From Anaspis maculata (Eukaryota; Arthropoda; Insecta; Coleoptera; Scraptiidae): a stretch of DNA of 64,000 nt. The translations under genes were made by a program, and so were the position numbers. The stretch covers positions 51,508,171-51,572,170 of the forward strand of contig OX421961.1 of assembly GCA_949128115.1 (NCBI GenBank). The letters run 5' to 3'. Of the stretch, positions 44,785 through 56,572 are shown in pieces; position 1 is the first letter of the stretch, and each line of letters begins with the position of its first letter. Under the pieces are notes generated by a model, which was not told the origin of the DNA, did not search any database, and saw only the letters and a program-made list of their open reading frames with translations.

Positions 44785-44904
44785 ATATGAATTTGTTATT
44801 GTTATATGATGTTAATTTTTGCAGTATCAAGTTAAAAAATGAAGACTCTCCAGAAAAAGTTATTACATAGCTTTTAACAATTTCCCAAAACTTTCGGACC
44901 ATCC

Positions 44905-45589
44905 ATAAGTTCGCACACTGTGTACCTAATGATTGTGTAACAAGAGTAGTAAATGGCATAATATCACGCACGTAGGGAAAAGTTGGGCACGAGCGAGCGA
45001 AGCGGTGTTATGTACCGTAGGTACTTTATCTATAATTGTCTTTTTTTTTGTCTTTTTTCTTGTCTTATTTTTATGATGCGACATTCAGCTATAAGCTGGT
45101 CTACCATGCAACCTCGGGGACAGCACAAAATATCCATGGATGTAGGGAGATTCGAACCCACACATGACTCCCCCCTCCGAACCAATTCTTAGACCCGGTC
45201 TTTCCATCTCCGGATTTGTTCCGTATATGGGCCGATCAAGGCTGTGCTGTAACGAGATATAATTTCTGCCGAAAACGTCGGATGTGAAATAAAAGTTTAT
45301 GATTACCACAATCAGGTATTAGGAGAGAGTTCTGGATCATTTTCATCTTTTTTACATCTCACTTCTAAAAGGACACAGACATTATGCTTTTTGGAGAATC
45401 GAAAACAAGTGCCAATACTGTCAATATTTCAAACACACAAATTTCAATTGCGCAATTTACTTTACGATTACGCACACTGTGCGTAAGGAGGACTTACTCA
45501 GGTTCCTAGTTATGCGGTATTCATTACTTACGATAGGTAGTGGTCGTAGGTAAACACTATACTCATGTATTGCTGTTGAAAAAATAGCG
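44905..45589. other. Repeat remnants; possible tRNA-like B box on the minus strand
   Basis: 44938-45010 is a diverged half of the palindrome at 1343-1479 (GAGTAGTAAATGGCATAATA, GAGCGAGCGAAGCG). At 45144-45158 the minus strand reads GGGTTCGAATCTCCC, a good pol III B-box/T-loop sequence. No convincing A box or tRNA fold surrounds it, so a decayed SINE is possible. Confidence 0.35.
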
Positions 45590-46345
45590 TTTGTTTGAGA
45601 TATCCATACAGCGAAAAACTTAGATCGCTATGTCTTTGGGTTCATGTTTTTAATTTATCTCATAGGTACTTTGGGGGCGGCGTGTGGGAGCGGCAACGTT
45701 CGGCTGAGCAAATGTTGCATAATTTGAGTTGGCAGTTCCTAATGTTTAAGGAAACATCTCAATCAGTAACATTTGTGAAAGTTGCACTTTTTATCGTTTG
45801 GGGGCGGAATCTGGGGGGCGGCGACTGACCAAAAGTAGCCTATCCTTTCCCATTTTTAGTCAGCTATTTATATACCGAAAGAATCAGATCGCTATGTCTT
45901 CGGGTTCATGTTTTTCATTTTAAAGTGATTGGGGGCGGTTTTTAGCAGTTTTTCCATGTCGGCGGCGCATATTGAAGACGGAATGTTTCTTGGCTTACGT
46001 TTATAAGTGGCAACTATGTATTATTCAAAAAATGAGAACACCAGAGCATCAGGTCTGGTAGAAAGTGCAATATTATGTTATTTCAAGTTTATCGGGGGCG
46101 GTTTTCTCTATGTTGGCGGCGCAAATGTGGACATCCAATATAGCCTAGCCCTCCTTTGAGAGTGGCAGCTATGTAACAGCGAAAAAATTAGAAAGCTAGG
46201 TCGTCTAGTTTGGGAGGAGTTCGAGGAACGAACGGACGGACGGACGGACGGACGGGCGGACGGACGGACGGACGGACGGACGGACGGACGGACAAAGCGG
46301 TTGCAATAGCGATTTTCATCAAGATGGAAAATGCGCTAAAAAGCG
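45590..46345. repeat. Dispersed GGGGGCGG-rich repeat, copy B
   Basis: Uninterrupted homologue of 36555-37107 plus 39317-39395. The module TCAGATCGCTATGTCTTCGG with GTTCATGTTTTT occurs twice (about 45625 and 45890). GGGGGCGG-type runs occur at 45672, 45801, 45930 and 46094. It ends in an ACGG microsatellite and a conserved GCGGTTGCAATAGCGATTTT tail. Confidence 0.75.
46231..46293. repeat. (ACGG)n microsatellite
   Basis: About fifteen tandem ACGG units with one GGGC interruption, in the tail of the dispersed repeat. The copy A counterpart at 39325-39342 has only about four units. Confidence 0.95.
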
Positions 46346-46852
46346 CAATTTCATAACTTTTCTCGGACTTTGTCAGATCATTTTGAGATAATAAATAATC
46401 TGCATCTTTTTACAAAAGACCACACCTAACTACTTGTTGAGACCTGAATTCAACACGCCAAAACTGGCTTTGTTCGCTTCAGGGCCAGTCTTATTACGAA
46501 ACCGAAATAGCGTTATTCGAGTATAAACCTGGGATAAATGGCATGCTGACAAAGCGAGGACAAAGGTAACCCTAAGAGATTATACCGAGTATTATAGCTA
46601 TACCGAGCTTCGTAAGACTGGGCCTTAAGAGATTCACTCAACCTCTACATACGCTCTCAAAAATCTAAGGAATGCAATAAACAGGCTACCCCTCAAAGCT
46701 TTAAACCACCTAAAATACCTGGACTCAGTTAAGTCACACAAATGAACTTAAATCAAACTGGTACGGCTGGTACCTACAGCTTAAAGATAGTGCTACAAGC
46801 GACGATTCCCGTGCAATCTGGTAAACACGCGATATTTCTAGACTCTCCCACA
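46346..46852. other. Non-coding
   Basis: No gene recognised. The 5' boundary of the following LTR probably lies somewhere in the last part of this interval. Confidence 0.35.
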
Positions 46853-47310
46853 GCCGCAGTGTACAAATGCGCGAAGCTCTGGACATTTCTAGAGTATACG
46901 TGATGGCATTGAAATACATGGAGACTCCAACGCCTGATCAAAACACATCTGTCCATTTGGCGGAGGCGCCGGCTCTAGAGCGCGGCAGAATTATACGCGA
47001 AATGTGTGGGATTATTCGGGAATCGTCTATAAAATCGTATGCCGGGTCACTGTCGTCATGCTGAAAGATGATGGAAAGTTCGGAAACACTATTCGGAGGC
47101 CTATATAAGGCATCAACCGTCAGCTCACGGGCAGTGATGAATTGGAATGCGAAATGGTAGCGAGCGGATTAAAAGCGAGTAGTATTCACAGCGATATTCC
47201 CAAGTAAATAATTGTTGGCGTGTATTTATTGTAGTACGTAGTAATAAACAGTGTGTGTTTTAAAACGATCGTCTCAATTATATTCGAAACCGTACGCAAA
47301 ATACGTAACA
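46853..47310 (+). mobile_element. Solo-LTR-like sequence
   Basis: Homologous, in reverse orientation, to 63023-64000. It has a TATA box (CTATATAAGG, 47101-47110) and a poly(A) signal AATAAA (47242-47247), and ends ...CGTAACA at 47310. The minus-strand copy ends at the same position (TGTTAC at 63023). No primer-binding site, gag or pol follows, so it is read as a solo LTR. The 5' boundary is at or upstream of 46853 and no target duplication was found. Confidence 0.65.
47101..47110 (+). promoter_or_regulatory. LTR TATA box
   Basis: CTATATAAGG in the middle of the LTR-like sequence, about 140 bases upstream of its AATAAA signal, a normal U3-R arrangement. In the minus-strand copy the equivalent position reads CATATAAAAGC on the reverse strand (about 63220-63231). 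Confidence 0.6.
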
Positions 47311-47314
47311 ATAT

Positions 47315-47904
47315 AATAAGGGAGAGTGCATGGAATTGAGGAGAATTCTATTAAATATATTAAATATTAAGGAAGAATATATTAAATCTTGAGGTCACAA
47401 AGATCAGGTAATTCTAAGTAAAATTGAAGCTGAGCGAAAAACCGATGATGAAAATAGCATGCTCCTCTCTGTCAATTTCACGGACTACGAATTCCTTCCC
47501 AGCTAGGTTGAACTTTGAATGCTCTCAAGCTTTCCCGCGGTACTTTGGAATTTTTGCATACCAACTGAGAACATCTCGCTCAAAGAACTACACCTGTATA
47601 TTAATCGAACAATCATCTAGAATCACTTTTGATAACGAATGCCCAAGCTGTTGTTTGAGAAAGAAAGAGACTCTGTGCCAAATTATTTATGAGTATGCCC
47701 TGTCCTGTATGTATGGCGAATTCAGAATCCACTCTTATTTGAGCCTTTCTCATGATAGCCACCAGCCACCAGCTCATATCACTAACCGACCTATCTCCTG
47801 TGGGAATATTATTTGTACAGATTCATAGGTAACACATTTACATTCAGAAGTATGATGTTGGACATAATGATTGTACATATCTAATTTTAAGTTCAAATTT
47901 GTTT
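47315..47904. other. No recognised gene
   Basis: A 134-codon plus-strand frame (47424-47828) is the longest non-element frame here, but I recognise no domain, signal peptide or repeat in it, and no flanking splice structure. It could be a host exon or chance. Confidence 0.3.
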
Positions 47905-50715
47905 CTACACACATCAAAAGAATACAGGGTGTTGCATGAGGAAACCGACATAGCTTAAGGGTTGGTCCAGTTTTTCTAGGGGAACTAGGATCACGCTTTG
48001 AAATTTCTCTATCGCTTTTCGTTTTGATGTTACAGGGTGGATCATGTATTTTGTCGAAGTTTTTGATGAGCTATATCTTCCGAATGGCTTATTGGATTGG
48101 ACTGAAATTTGATAGGTATGATCTCCCAATGATAGCTAATACATTGCACCATGAAGTTGTTCAGAAGTTTTAGGGCCGGACTGATTTTTTTTTATTTTCA
48201 AAGTTTTTGTTAGAAATGTCATATTTTTCAATGTTTTTTTGCAAAACCAGTATAATATTCAGAAACTACAGAAAAAATGCTACAAGGAACATCCTTCAAT
48301 TTCTCCGGCACACCCAAAGTCTTCCCAGAAAAAAATATCTTTTGAGATTTGGGTCGGCTGCGATCTAGTGAAAATCAGTCAAGCACTCATTCTTTCACGG
48401 ATCTTTGAGATGTTCATCCTCTAATTTAATGCTGTCACGGTTTTTTTCACTTTTCCACATTAGTATCACTTGGTACGGCAAAAAAGACAAAAGTCCAGGA
48501 CCGGAATCAAGTCTAGTGAACATTATTTCTGAAAATCCGATTTTTCAGTATTTATTTGGAAAAGTACAGCACAAAGTTATGGTGAAGTGGCTGAAAAATG
48601 CTCTTTTTGTTTGCATTTGGAACTTTAATCCACTTTAGAAAGCAGCTAAACAAATTTCTCATTTGTTGATTTCAAGATACAAAAAATTATTTCCGAAACT
48701 TTTCGCGAACAAAATAAAAAGAAGCAAGAATGATAATTATTCAGAATTATTATTCTGAATTATTCATTATTATTTCCGGAATTTGATAAACATCAACATA
48801 ACATAACATACAAACATTGATATTGTTAGTTTTCTACACATTAAAATTACGTTTCTGAATAATTATCATTCTTTTTTATTTTTATTTTGTTCGCGAAAAG
48901 TTTCGGAAATAATTTTTTGTATTCTTGAAATCAACAAAGGAGAAATTTGTTAAGCTGGTTTCTAAAGTGGATTAAAGTTCCAAATGCAGACAAAAGAGCA
49001 TTTTTCAGCCACTTCACCATAATTTTGTGCTGTAATTTTCCAAATAAATAGTTACTGAAAAATCGGATTTTCAGAAATAATGTTCACTAGACTCGATTCC
49101 GGTCCTGAACTTTTGTCTTTTTTGCCGTACCAAGTGATACTAATGTGGAAAAGTGAAAAAATCTGTGACAGCATTAAATTAGAGGATGAAGATCTCAAAG
49201 ATCCGTGAAAGAATGAGTGCTTGACTGACTTTCACTAGATCGCAGCCGACCCAAATCTCAAAAGATATTTTTTCTGGGAAGACTTTGGGTGTGCCGGAGA
49301 AATTGAAGGATGTTCCTTGTAGCATTTTTTCTGTAGTTTCTGAATATTATACTGGTTTTGCAAAAAAACATTGAAAAATATGACTTTCCTAACAAAAACT
49401 TTGAAAATAAAAAAAATTAGTCCGGCCCTGAAACTTCTGCACAACTTTATGGTGCAATGTATTAGCTATCATTAGGAGATCATACCTATCAAATTTCAGT
49501 TCAATCCAATAAGCCATTTGGAAGATATAGCTTATCAAAAACTTCGACAAAATACATGATTCACCCTGTAACATCAAAACGAAAAGGGATAGAAAAATTT
49601 CAAAGCGAGATCCTAGTTCCCCTAGAAAAACTGGACCTACCCTTAAGCTATGTTGGTTTCCTGATGCAACACCCTGTATAGGGGACAAGCAAATTCAGAC
49701 GATTTCTAAAATCATCATAACTTTTGATTGCCGTCAGCGATTTCGTATCGGTTTTCAGTGTTCGATAGCCCACTCCTTCGTTTTTATGCTTCAATCACGT
49801 CAAATACGAACAATGTTTTATAAAGTTACTACAGGGTGATCAATGAAACAGTGTAAAATTGCCGAAAGTTCAGTTCGAGCGCGATTTCTCAAAAACAATT
49901 TTTTATGCATTTCAATAGCACAGCTATGAAGACTGGTGCTTCAGCTCCAGTATTGTTTTTGAATTTTGAAAATCAAAGGTAAATTGCTAAAGATATTGAT
50001 CATTTTGTGCCGCCATGTTGAACTTCCAAGAAAGTGATCCGATTCCATTGAAACTTGGATCACACTATCGTGGATCACACTCATGTTTGGTTTAAATAAT
50101 TGCAATTTCAAGGTCAAATGTCTTTTCCGGTCACTTTCAAGCCGCCACATTGAACTCTTATGTAAATGATTCGATTCTAGTGTGTTTCAATAGTTTCATC
50201 CAAATCGAATCATTCATGTAAAAAGTTCAATATAGCGGCTCGAAAGTAACCGAAAGTGAAATTTGATCTTGAAATTCCAATTACTTGAACCACACATGAG
50301 TGTGTTCTAAGTTTCAATGATATGAAATCACTTACTTCTTTCTTGGAAGTTCAACATGGCGGCACAAAAAGATCAATATTTTGGGCAATTCACCTTCGAT
50401 TTTCAAAATTCAAAAACTTTACTGAAGCTGAAGCACCGATCTTCATAACTGTGCTACTGGAATGCATGAAATTATTTTTTTGGGAAATCGCGCTCGTACT
50501 TAACTTTCGGCAATTTTACACTGTTTCATTGATCACATTGTAGCAACCTTATAAAACATTTTTCGTATTTGACGTGATCAAGGCATGGAAACGAAAGATT
50601 GGGCTAACGAACACTGAAAACCGATATGAAATCGCTGACAGAAATCAAAAGTTATGATGATTTCAGAAATCGTCTGAATTTGCTTGTCCTCTAGATTCTT
50701 TTGATGTGATGTGTG
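47905..50715. mobile_element. Foldback element, host of 47925-49676
   Basis: CACATCAAAAGAAT at the left, then (after the inserted element) TAGGGGACAAGCAAATTCAG, pairs with CTGAATTTGCTTGTCCTCTA and ATTCTTTTGATGTG at the right. Inside the arms a mirrored CAGGGTGATCAATGAAACAG pair lies at 49832 and 50540. The interior has mirrored ATGGCGGCAC-type words. Confidence 0.75.
47925..49676. mobile_element. CAGGGTGTTGCAT foldback inserted at TA
   Basis: CAGGGTGTTGCATGAGGAAA at the left mirrors TTTCCTGATGCAACACCCTG at the right. TA flanks both (47923-47924 and 49677-49678). Excision of the element and one TA gives AAGAATATAGGGGAC, matching AAGAATCTAGAGGAC in the other arm of the host foldback (near 50690). 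The arms exceed 800 bp and contain a second mirrored CAGGGTG pair (48034 and 49568). No transposase. Confidence 0.9.
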
Positions 50716-52005
50716 AAGTTATAAAACGAGCGATACAGTGCGTTTTTTTATCTTGTTTGTTCTGTCATGCGTATTCTGATATTTTTTTATCCTGATTTTT
50801 TTGTCATAGTGTATACAAACTTGTTGTTAGACGTGAGTCCTTGAAACAATAAATTTGATTTGGTTTGATTTCATTTGAGATAATAAATAAAAATCGAAAG
50901 TTCATATGATCATTTTTATCGATAATTGATTTTAATTATCAAGATACGACCACCAACTTTTTCTTTTTAGACGCAAATTGTAGAATTAAAAAAATTAGAA
51001 AACTGAAATTCAAAAAACTAAAACCCTTGAAGGCGTCTTTAAAAAGTGCTCAGACGTAAAATAAGTTGGATAATCTGGATAAGTCATGAAATTGCGCAAA
51101 ACTTTTCCTAATTTAACTGATTCTGTATTTCCCTCGCTATTTCCCATAATAATAAAAAGTTACCCTTAGTGGTATCACCAATTTGGGATATACTGTATTT
51201 CATACTAAACAATTTTGATGTAGTTTGGTGCGTTCATAATTCCTACCGTAATTTGATAATTTTGTCTTGTTGGGGCGTTGTTGACCGAACTAAGTGAAAG
51301 CTTCGCCGAAAGCGTCTCGCCGCTACCGCCCCCGTCATAAATATTTATTCAAAAACTCGATGAAAAACGTTCATACATAATTCAGTCGTTTTCATATTTC
51401 ACAGTACCTATATCATAGAACTTTATTTTGGCGCAATCGCAATAAATCAATAAATAATCAGAGCGGACAACAGGGGCGACGGCCGTGGTGCATACATCTT
51501 CCCCAGGAACAAGTTGCAATTGCAGTTTTTCGCAAGTTGCCGGTGGAAAAGAGGCGCTGTGGGACCCTGTGGGAGGCACTCCCACCGTCCGTCCATTCAA
51601 GCTCAGCTATACTTTCAGGTGCCTCCTGATGCTGCAACTCCAAAGTTTGGTGGAGAACAAACTGATGCCTCCGAAAGATAAAACGTATAGCTTTCGCGAG
51701 CGACAAAATCAATTCAAATATTCGCGTGTGTAGTCTGGAAACTTTGGGCTCCAATGTTTACGAGATGCGGCACGGCTTAGTGTTTTTCTTTCAATTTGTT
51801 TATTCTTTCGAAAGTCACAGAGTTAAGCCTGGTCGCTCTTTAATCATTCAACTTCCCTTCAACGTTCCGGGTTTGCCTAAGACTTTTGATGTTATTGCGA
51901 TAAATGGGTGGTCGTTATCGAAATTGAAGCCATTATTTGTTTTTCACCTATATAGGTACAGGTGTCTCCGAAATGGCGCACCAAAACAGTGCTGTCGTGG
52001 GTATA
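50716..52005. other. No recognised gene
   Basis: Positions 51290-51760 are moderately GC-rich, with overlapping frames on both strands (minus 51382-51600 and 51458-51754, plus 51485-51733 and 51726-52145). None shows a recognisable domain; the last runs into the next foldback. Confidence 0.35.
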
Positions 52006-52007
52006 TA

Positions 52008-52960
52008 CAGGGTGGCCCAACAAAAACAGAACAGAGGGGTTTTTTGGCAAAATTCTATCTTCAGCCCCCTCACCCCTACCCACCTCAACTTCAGAATTTC
52101 GAAGGACACCATCTACTTTGCGATACATCAAATCAAAAAGAATGAAATTACCTTTCTGAAAAAAATATTTCCAAAATTTTTAACCCCACCCCCCGTCTTC
52201 CTGAATTTATCTGACTGTCCAATTTTCTATTCTCGATATCCTTCAATTCTCTTCAATTTAATCTGTAATTAATAAATAAAATAAAAGTCATCCTAAATAG
52301 CATCTAAGGAGAAAATTTTCGATAAAGAAAAGTGCTACCCAAACTCATCCCTTTCCTCTCCCCCATCCCACCAACTTCAAAATTTAGCAAACACCACCTA
52401 CTTTGTGATAAATTGGACATTCAGAGTATTTTAGGAGAGAAATGGAGCTTTTCAAAATTTTGAAAATATTTTTTTCGAAAAGAGAATTCATATCTCTTCA
52501 ATTTGATATATTACAGAGTGGCTAGTGTCATTTTGGATTTCGGAGTTGGAGTGGGGGCAGTGAAGGGGTGAATTTGCGTGGCACTTTCTCTACCGAACAT
52601 TTTTTCCCTCGATTTTGTGCAGGATGAGGTTGACTGCATTGAAGAGAATTGAGAGGTCAAGAATAATAAATTAGACATTCAGAGAATTTTAGGGAGAAGG
52701 GGGGTGGGGTTAAAAAATTCGAAATATTTATCCAGAGAGAGATTTAAATTCTCGATAATTTGATGTATCGCAAAGTGGGTAGTGTCACTTGAAATTTCGA
52801 AGTTGAAGTGGAAAGGGAAGAGGGGGTTGAATCTAGAAATTTGCCAATGTATGCTTTAGATGTCCCCCTTGAAATAAAAATTGACGGGTCTCGGGAAATT
52901 TTCTAAATTTCACCTGGCAAAAATTTATTCAGGGTGGCTCGTTTCCATTGAAACACCCTG
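52008..52960. mobile_element. Foldback element, CAGGGTGG/CAGGGTGTTTC ends
   Basis: CAGGGTGGCCCAACAAAAAC at 52008 and ...TTGAAACACCCTG at 52960 are flanked by TA. Mirrored ACTTCAGAATTTCGA, TTTGCGATACATCAAAT and CACCATCTACTTTGCG motifs are repeated several times in both orientations, so the arms are built of short internal repeats. Confidence 0.75.
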
Positions 52961-52964
52961 TATA

Positions 52965-53712
52965 AGATAGATCATAATTATATTATGACTGTCATTGAAC
53001 CTGGGTTACCTAGTTCATTGGTTTATGGGGTTATGGGTCATGGATTATGGGGGTACCTGGGATTTGTTGATATTGAAACAGCTATATCTAATAGTCACAA
53101 ATATGACGTATTAATAATAAGTTAGTCGGCTTGTTCAGTAATTTTCATTTTCATCTAATTATTCCTTTTACGATTTTACCTCTAATTTATAATAACTGCT
53201 CACTCTCGCTTAAATATTATAACGCAGGCATCAGGCAGTTTTCGAGTAATCAAACTTAACACCGTCTAAAGACCTCCACCATTAAATTAAGTGGTGTTCC
53301 GTTGACTCTCCACGCTTTTTGCCGTAGGCGGCGATTTTCATGACGGTTACAGTTCTTAAAGCTCCCTTGATTAAAACGTAACGATCACTGTTTCGTCGTT
53401 TTTTCCCGTCGCTTCATCCATTGTCTTCTTCCCACAAAGACACGAGAACCCCGCGCTTTAGATGTAATTTAAAAACATCATTCCATTTAACCTATCTTGT
53501 GTACTTCATCATGTTTCATTTGATTGTGTAGTTGGCACATTTTGAACCAAACTTCAAAACCTCCAATATACAAGCTCCATTGCTAGAAGTGCGGGACTGT
53601 TGCATGTTGCATTAAACTCAGAGAAGCACATTATAGATGGGTGTATCTACTATAACCCGTACCCTTCCTATACCTACATCCGAGCCTACATCCTATATAC
53701 CACCTTAAGCGA
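52965..53712. other. Non-coding
   Basis: Nothing recognised apart from GGTTTATGGGGTTATGGGTC-type simple repetition near 53020-53055. Confidence 0.4.
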
Positions 53713-53882
53713 TGCTGCGCTTACGACTAAAATGAAAACTTACGGCTAAATAAGCTGACTGAACCCACCTTTATTGGCTGATATGAGGAGGCTGGTTCAT
53801 GACAGCCAATGAGCTTTGCTGCGCTCAGCCGCTTACGACTAAAATTAAAACTTGCGGCTAAATAAGCTGACTGAACGCACCT
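53713..53882. repeat. Direct repeat pair
   Basis: CTTACGACTAAAATGAAAAC with TACGGCTAAATAAGCTGACT (53713-53766) recurs slightly diverged at 53830-53882. Both are followed by GAAC(C/G)CACCT. Confidence 0.8.
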
Positions 53883-53889
53883 CCACTAT

Positions 53890-55111
53890 ACCTAACATTC
53901 TTATACTACCCACTAATGAAAATATATCTTCACTTCACGCTATTTAAAATCAGCTCTTCAAGCTTTGAAAGCTCAAAGAGTCCCTTGGTGTGGAGAGGGC
54001 AAAAAACGCGAGAGTTTCGGCTTGAATTTCCCGAACCGCAGGGGGTCGATTGCTGAAGATGAAAATTACACTGGAATGCACCTGTAGGCACCCTCAGAGG
54101 TGTTAATTAAGAATCGTTCGCCCTGCCTCAAAAAGAAACTGCAGAGCTTTCACGGTGGAGATTTTAATTTCACGAGAACACGCAATGCCAAACCGTTTCC
54201 TAAATATTTTCAGCACTACGGGCGAGGAACTGGGTCACCCACCATCAAGGAAGGAACAAGGAACCTCCACCAAATAAGATTCCGCGGGCTTATCATACCA
54301 CAGCAATGAGACGCACGATGCCTAAATTTACATATGACGTTTCGGCAGCAGTTGTAATTTAAATTAATGTTGAATTATGACGGGCGGGATTAATACAATA
54401 TTCCCCTTCATTACAAATAACACTCGCTGTATCCTTCAGGGAGCTTCATGGGTTGAGAGGATCCAGAAGCGTATAGTGAAACCCAAGTTCCATTGTTCTA
54501 ACCTTATAATATTATCAATCATTTGACACGAGAAAGGTGGCAAAAATGGCCACGAGTAGGTAACATATACCTACCTGCGGAATATCACGTATCCTCCGAG
54601 GAGATGAAGTGACTCAATGATAATAATTAATTACGTAGGTACCACCTAAGTACCTTTGTAGCCTGGTTTCAATTTGAACATTCTGATCGTTTGTTTCACA
54701 TGTTTTACATTATAGCCCAGTTATTTTAGGCTTACCTTCAACTATAGACCGTAGGTACGGCTGAAAATTGGTACACCCGGCTCCTATCAGCAGTGCCAAA
54801 CGACATAATCAAAAGTCCCGTAAGTTTTCGTGTGCGCGTCATCGATTTTATAGGATGTAAAATAAACAAAAGAACGGAAAGATATGTAACTTATTAACAG
54901 AGTGAGTGTCGTATAATATGTAAATTGACACTTTGTCGGGGAAATATTACCATTCATCGCGATCGCAGATGAAAGGTATGGTTAACGGTTTTTTTTGTAC
55001 AATTTTTTTTCGCATTTTTGGCTTCCTTGTATGCAAAAACGTGAAGATTTGTTGATTTTTTTTATATTTTGGTATCGGTCTGTCTGGTCCTAATTTAATG
55101 GAGACCTCAGT
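53890..55111. other. Non-coding
   Basis: No gene or paired repeat is supported. A 69-codon frame at 54100 has no recognisable domain. Confidence 0.4.
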
Positions 55112-55492
55112 GTGTCTAAACCGTTAGATGGATTATGGATTTCAACCAAACTTTGTACACGTAAGGTATGAAGCGTAAACGTGAAAACCACAGCGGCGAC
55201 GAGATCTGTTAATTGAAAATGTCCCTACAGTGAAATGACAGACAGCTTATGTCATCAAATGTCAGTTGTTGCACTTCTTTAAAATGCTGCTGAATTTTTT
55301 TCAGCACATTTCAAATAAATTTTTAACTTTTATTCTGTCTAAATCATGAGGTGTTAAAATCTGATTTGAGTTTCTACATTTATGTCTAAACAGGTTAGAC
55401 GGATGTCAACCAAAATGAGTAGATACACATGTAAGTTGTGGTTGTGGCGCGTAAACGTGAAAATGAGATTGGCGACGAGATCTGTCAATCGA
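55112..55492. repeat. Direct repeat pair, about 110 bp each
   Basis: GTGTCTAAACCGTTAGATGG...GGCGACGAGATCTGTTAATTGA (55112-55216) recurs at 55382-55492 with substitutions and small indels (ATGTCTAAACAGGTTAGACGG...GGCGACGAGATCTGTCAATCGA). Confidence 0.8.
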
Positions 55493-55494
55493 GT

Positions 55495-56570
55495 ATCAGT
55501 CCGGCGGTTTAGTGGATGGATCATGCACTTCGTGCCAAAGCCAATTTTATCTTATTTTTGTGAAATATATGGTTGAAAGTGAAAGTTTTCAGAGATGAAG
55601 CCATTCCAAATTTTCACCAGAGGGTTGCTCTGGCTTTTTTGGAGGCTTTTTGGACCATTTTTGCATTCAATGCTATCATAAGTGAAAGCAAAATGTTTTC
55701 GAGATCTGTGATATACTTATTCGGATTTTTTCAAGTGGTGTAGGCACCCCCTTCTTCTCTTTGGAGGGAAGTGGAGGCTCAAATTCACACATGTAGCCGA
55801 TTTTTACTTTTTTCTTGATTTCGAACCAATATCGACAAGTTTGGTATCGTTTCCGACTAAATTACATCTTCCAAACTCAACCATGACTTTAAAATTGATA
55901 GCAACAAGTTTAAACAAGCTGTACAGAGAATATGTTTCCTATGCTTCTATCTGAAGACATTTTTGGGGGAGTTTCAGACATTTTTGTGGATGAATTCCAT
56001 TTCAGGTCTATTATTTTGAACTATTATTTGCACCTAAGGACGATTTTGCACTAATACATCATTAATATATCTGTATATTTTCCTATTACGTAGGTATACA
56101 ATGTCTAACACCTGAAAATGGCAGCAAAGTGACCAAAACCATTAGTCAGTTTTACATACTGGACACAAATGCTATCGATTAGCGTTTTCACTACATCGAT
56201 ATCGCTTTTCGTTGCGACGTAATTTTCCTGATTCTATCACGCTATTCTTTTGCGCTATTCAAATACTTTCGCGTTATTTCAATACTTTGTACATTGTATT
56301 TGAATAGGTACTTCTGCTAGGTCATTTTTCTGATCTGTCGGGGTCACCCGGTGGATGCCGCTGCCTAGAAAATTCAAATCTGCTTAATAAATTACCTTTT
56401 TAAAGCTAGTAATTTGTATAAAGTCAATTCAGTCACTCTACAGTCATGTGAAAAGAAGTCCTGAATAGTAGGTAGGTTTACGAAACAGAACTCTTACCAC
56501 TGGATTACTGCTATTAATTAACAGATGGCGCGCTCGCACTTGCCTGTACTAGGGAACCTTTATTATCACG
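55495..56570. other. Non-coding
   Basis: No gene recognised. Two ATTCAAATACTTT-type words lie near 56255-56310, related to the AT-rich repeat at 57530-57760. Confidence 0.4.
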
Positions 56571-56572
56571 CG

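Larger units (their letters stand above)
44335..44901. mobile_element. Palindromic Tc1/mariner derivative
   Basis: TGGTCCGAAAGTTTCGGGAA at the left and TTCCCAAAACTTTCGGACCA at the right are inverted. Each arm carries, in opposite orientation, the last part of a Tc1/mariner-type transposase gene plus its 3' flank. TA precedes the left end; the right flank is eroded. This looks like a head-to-head duplication of a single transposon end. Confidence 0.75.
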
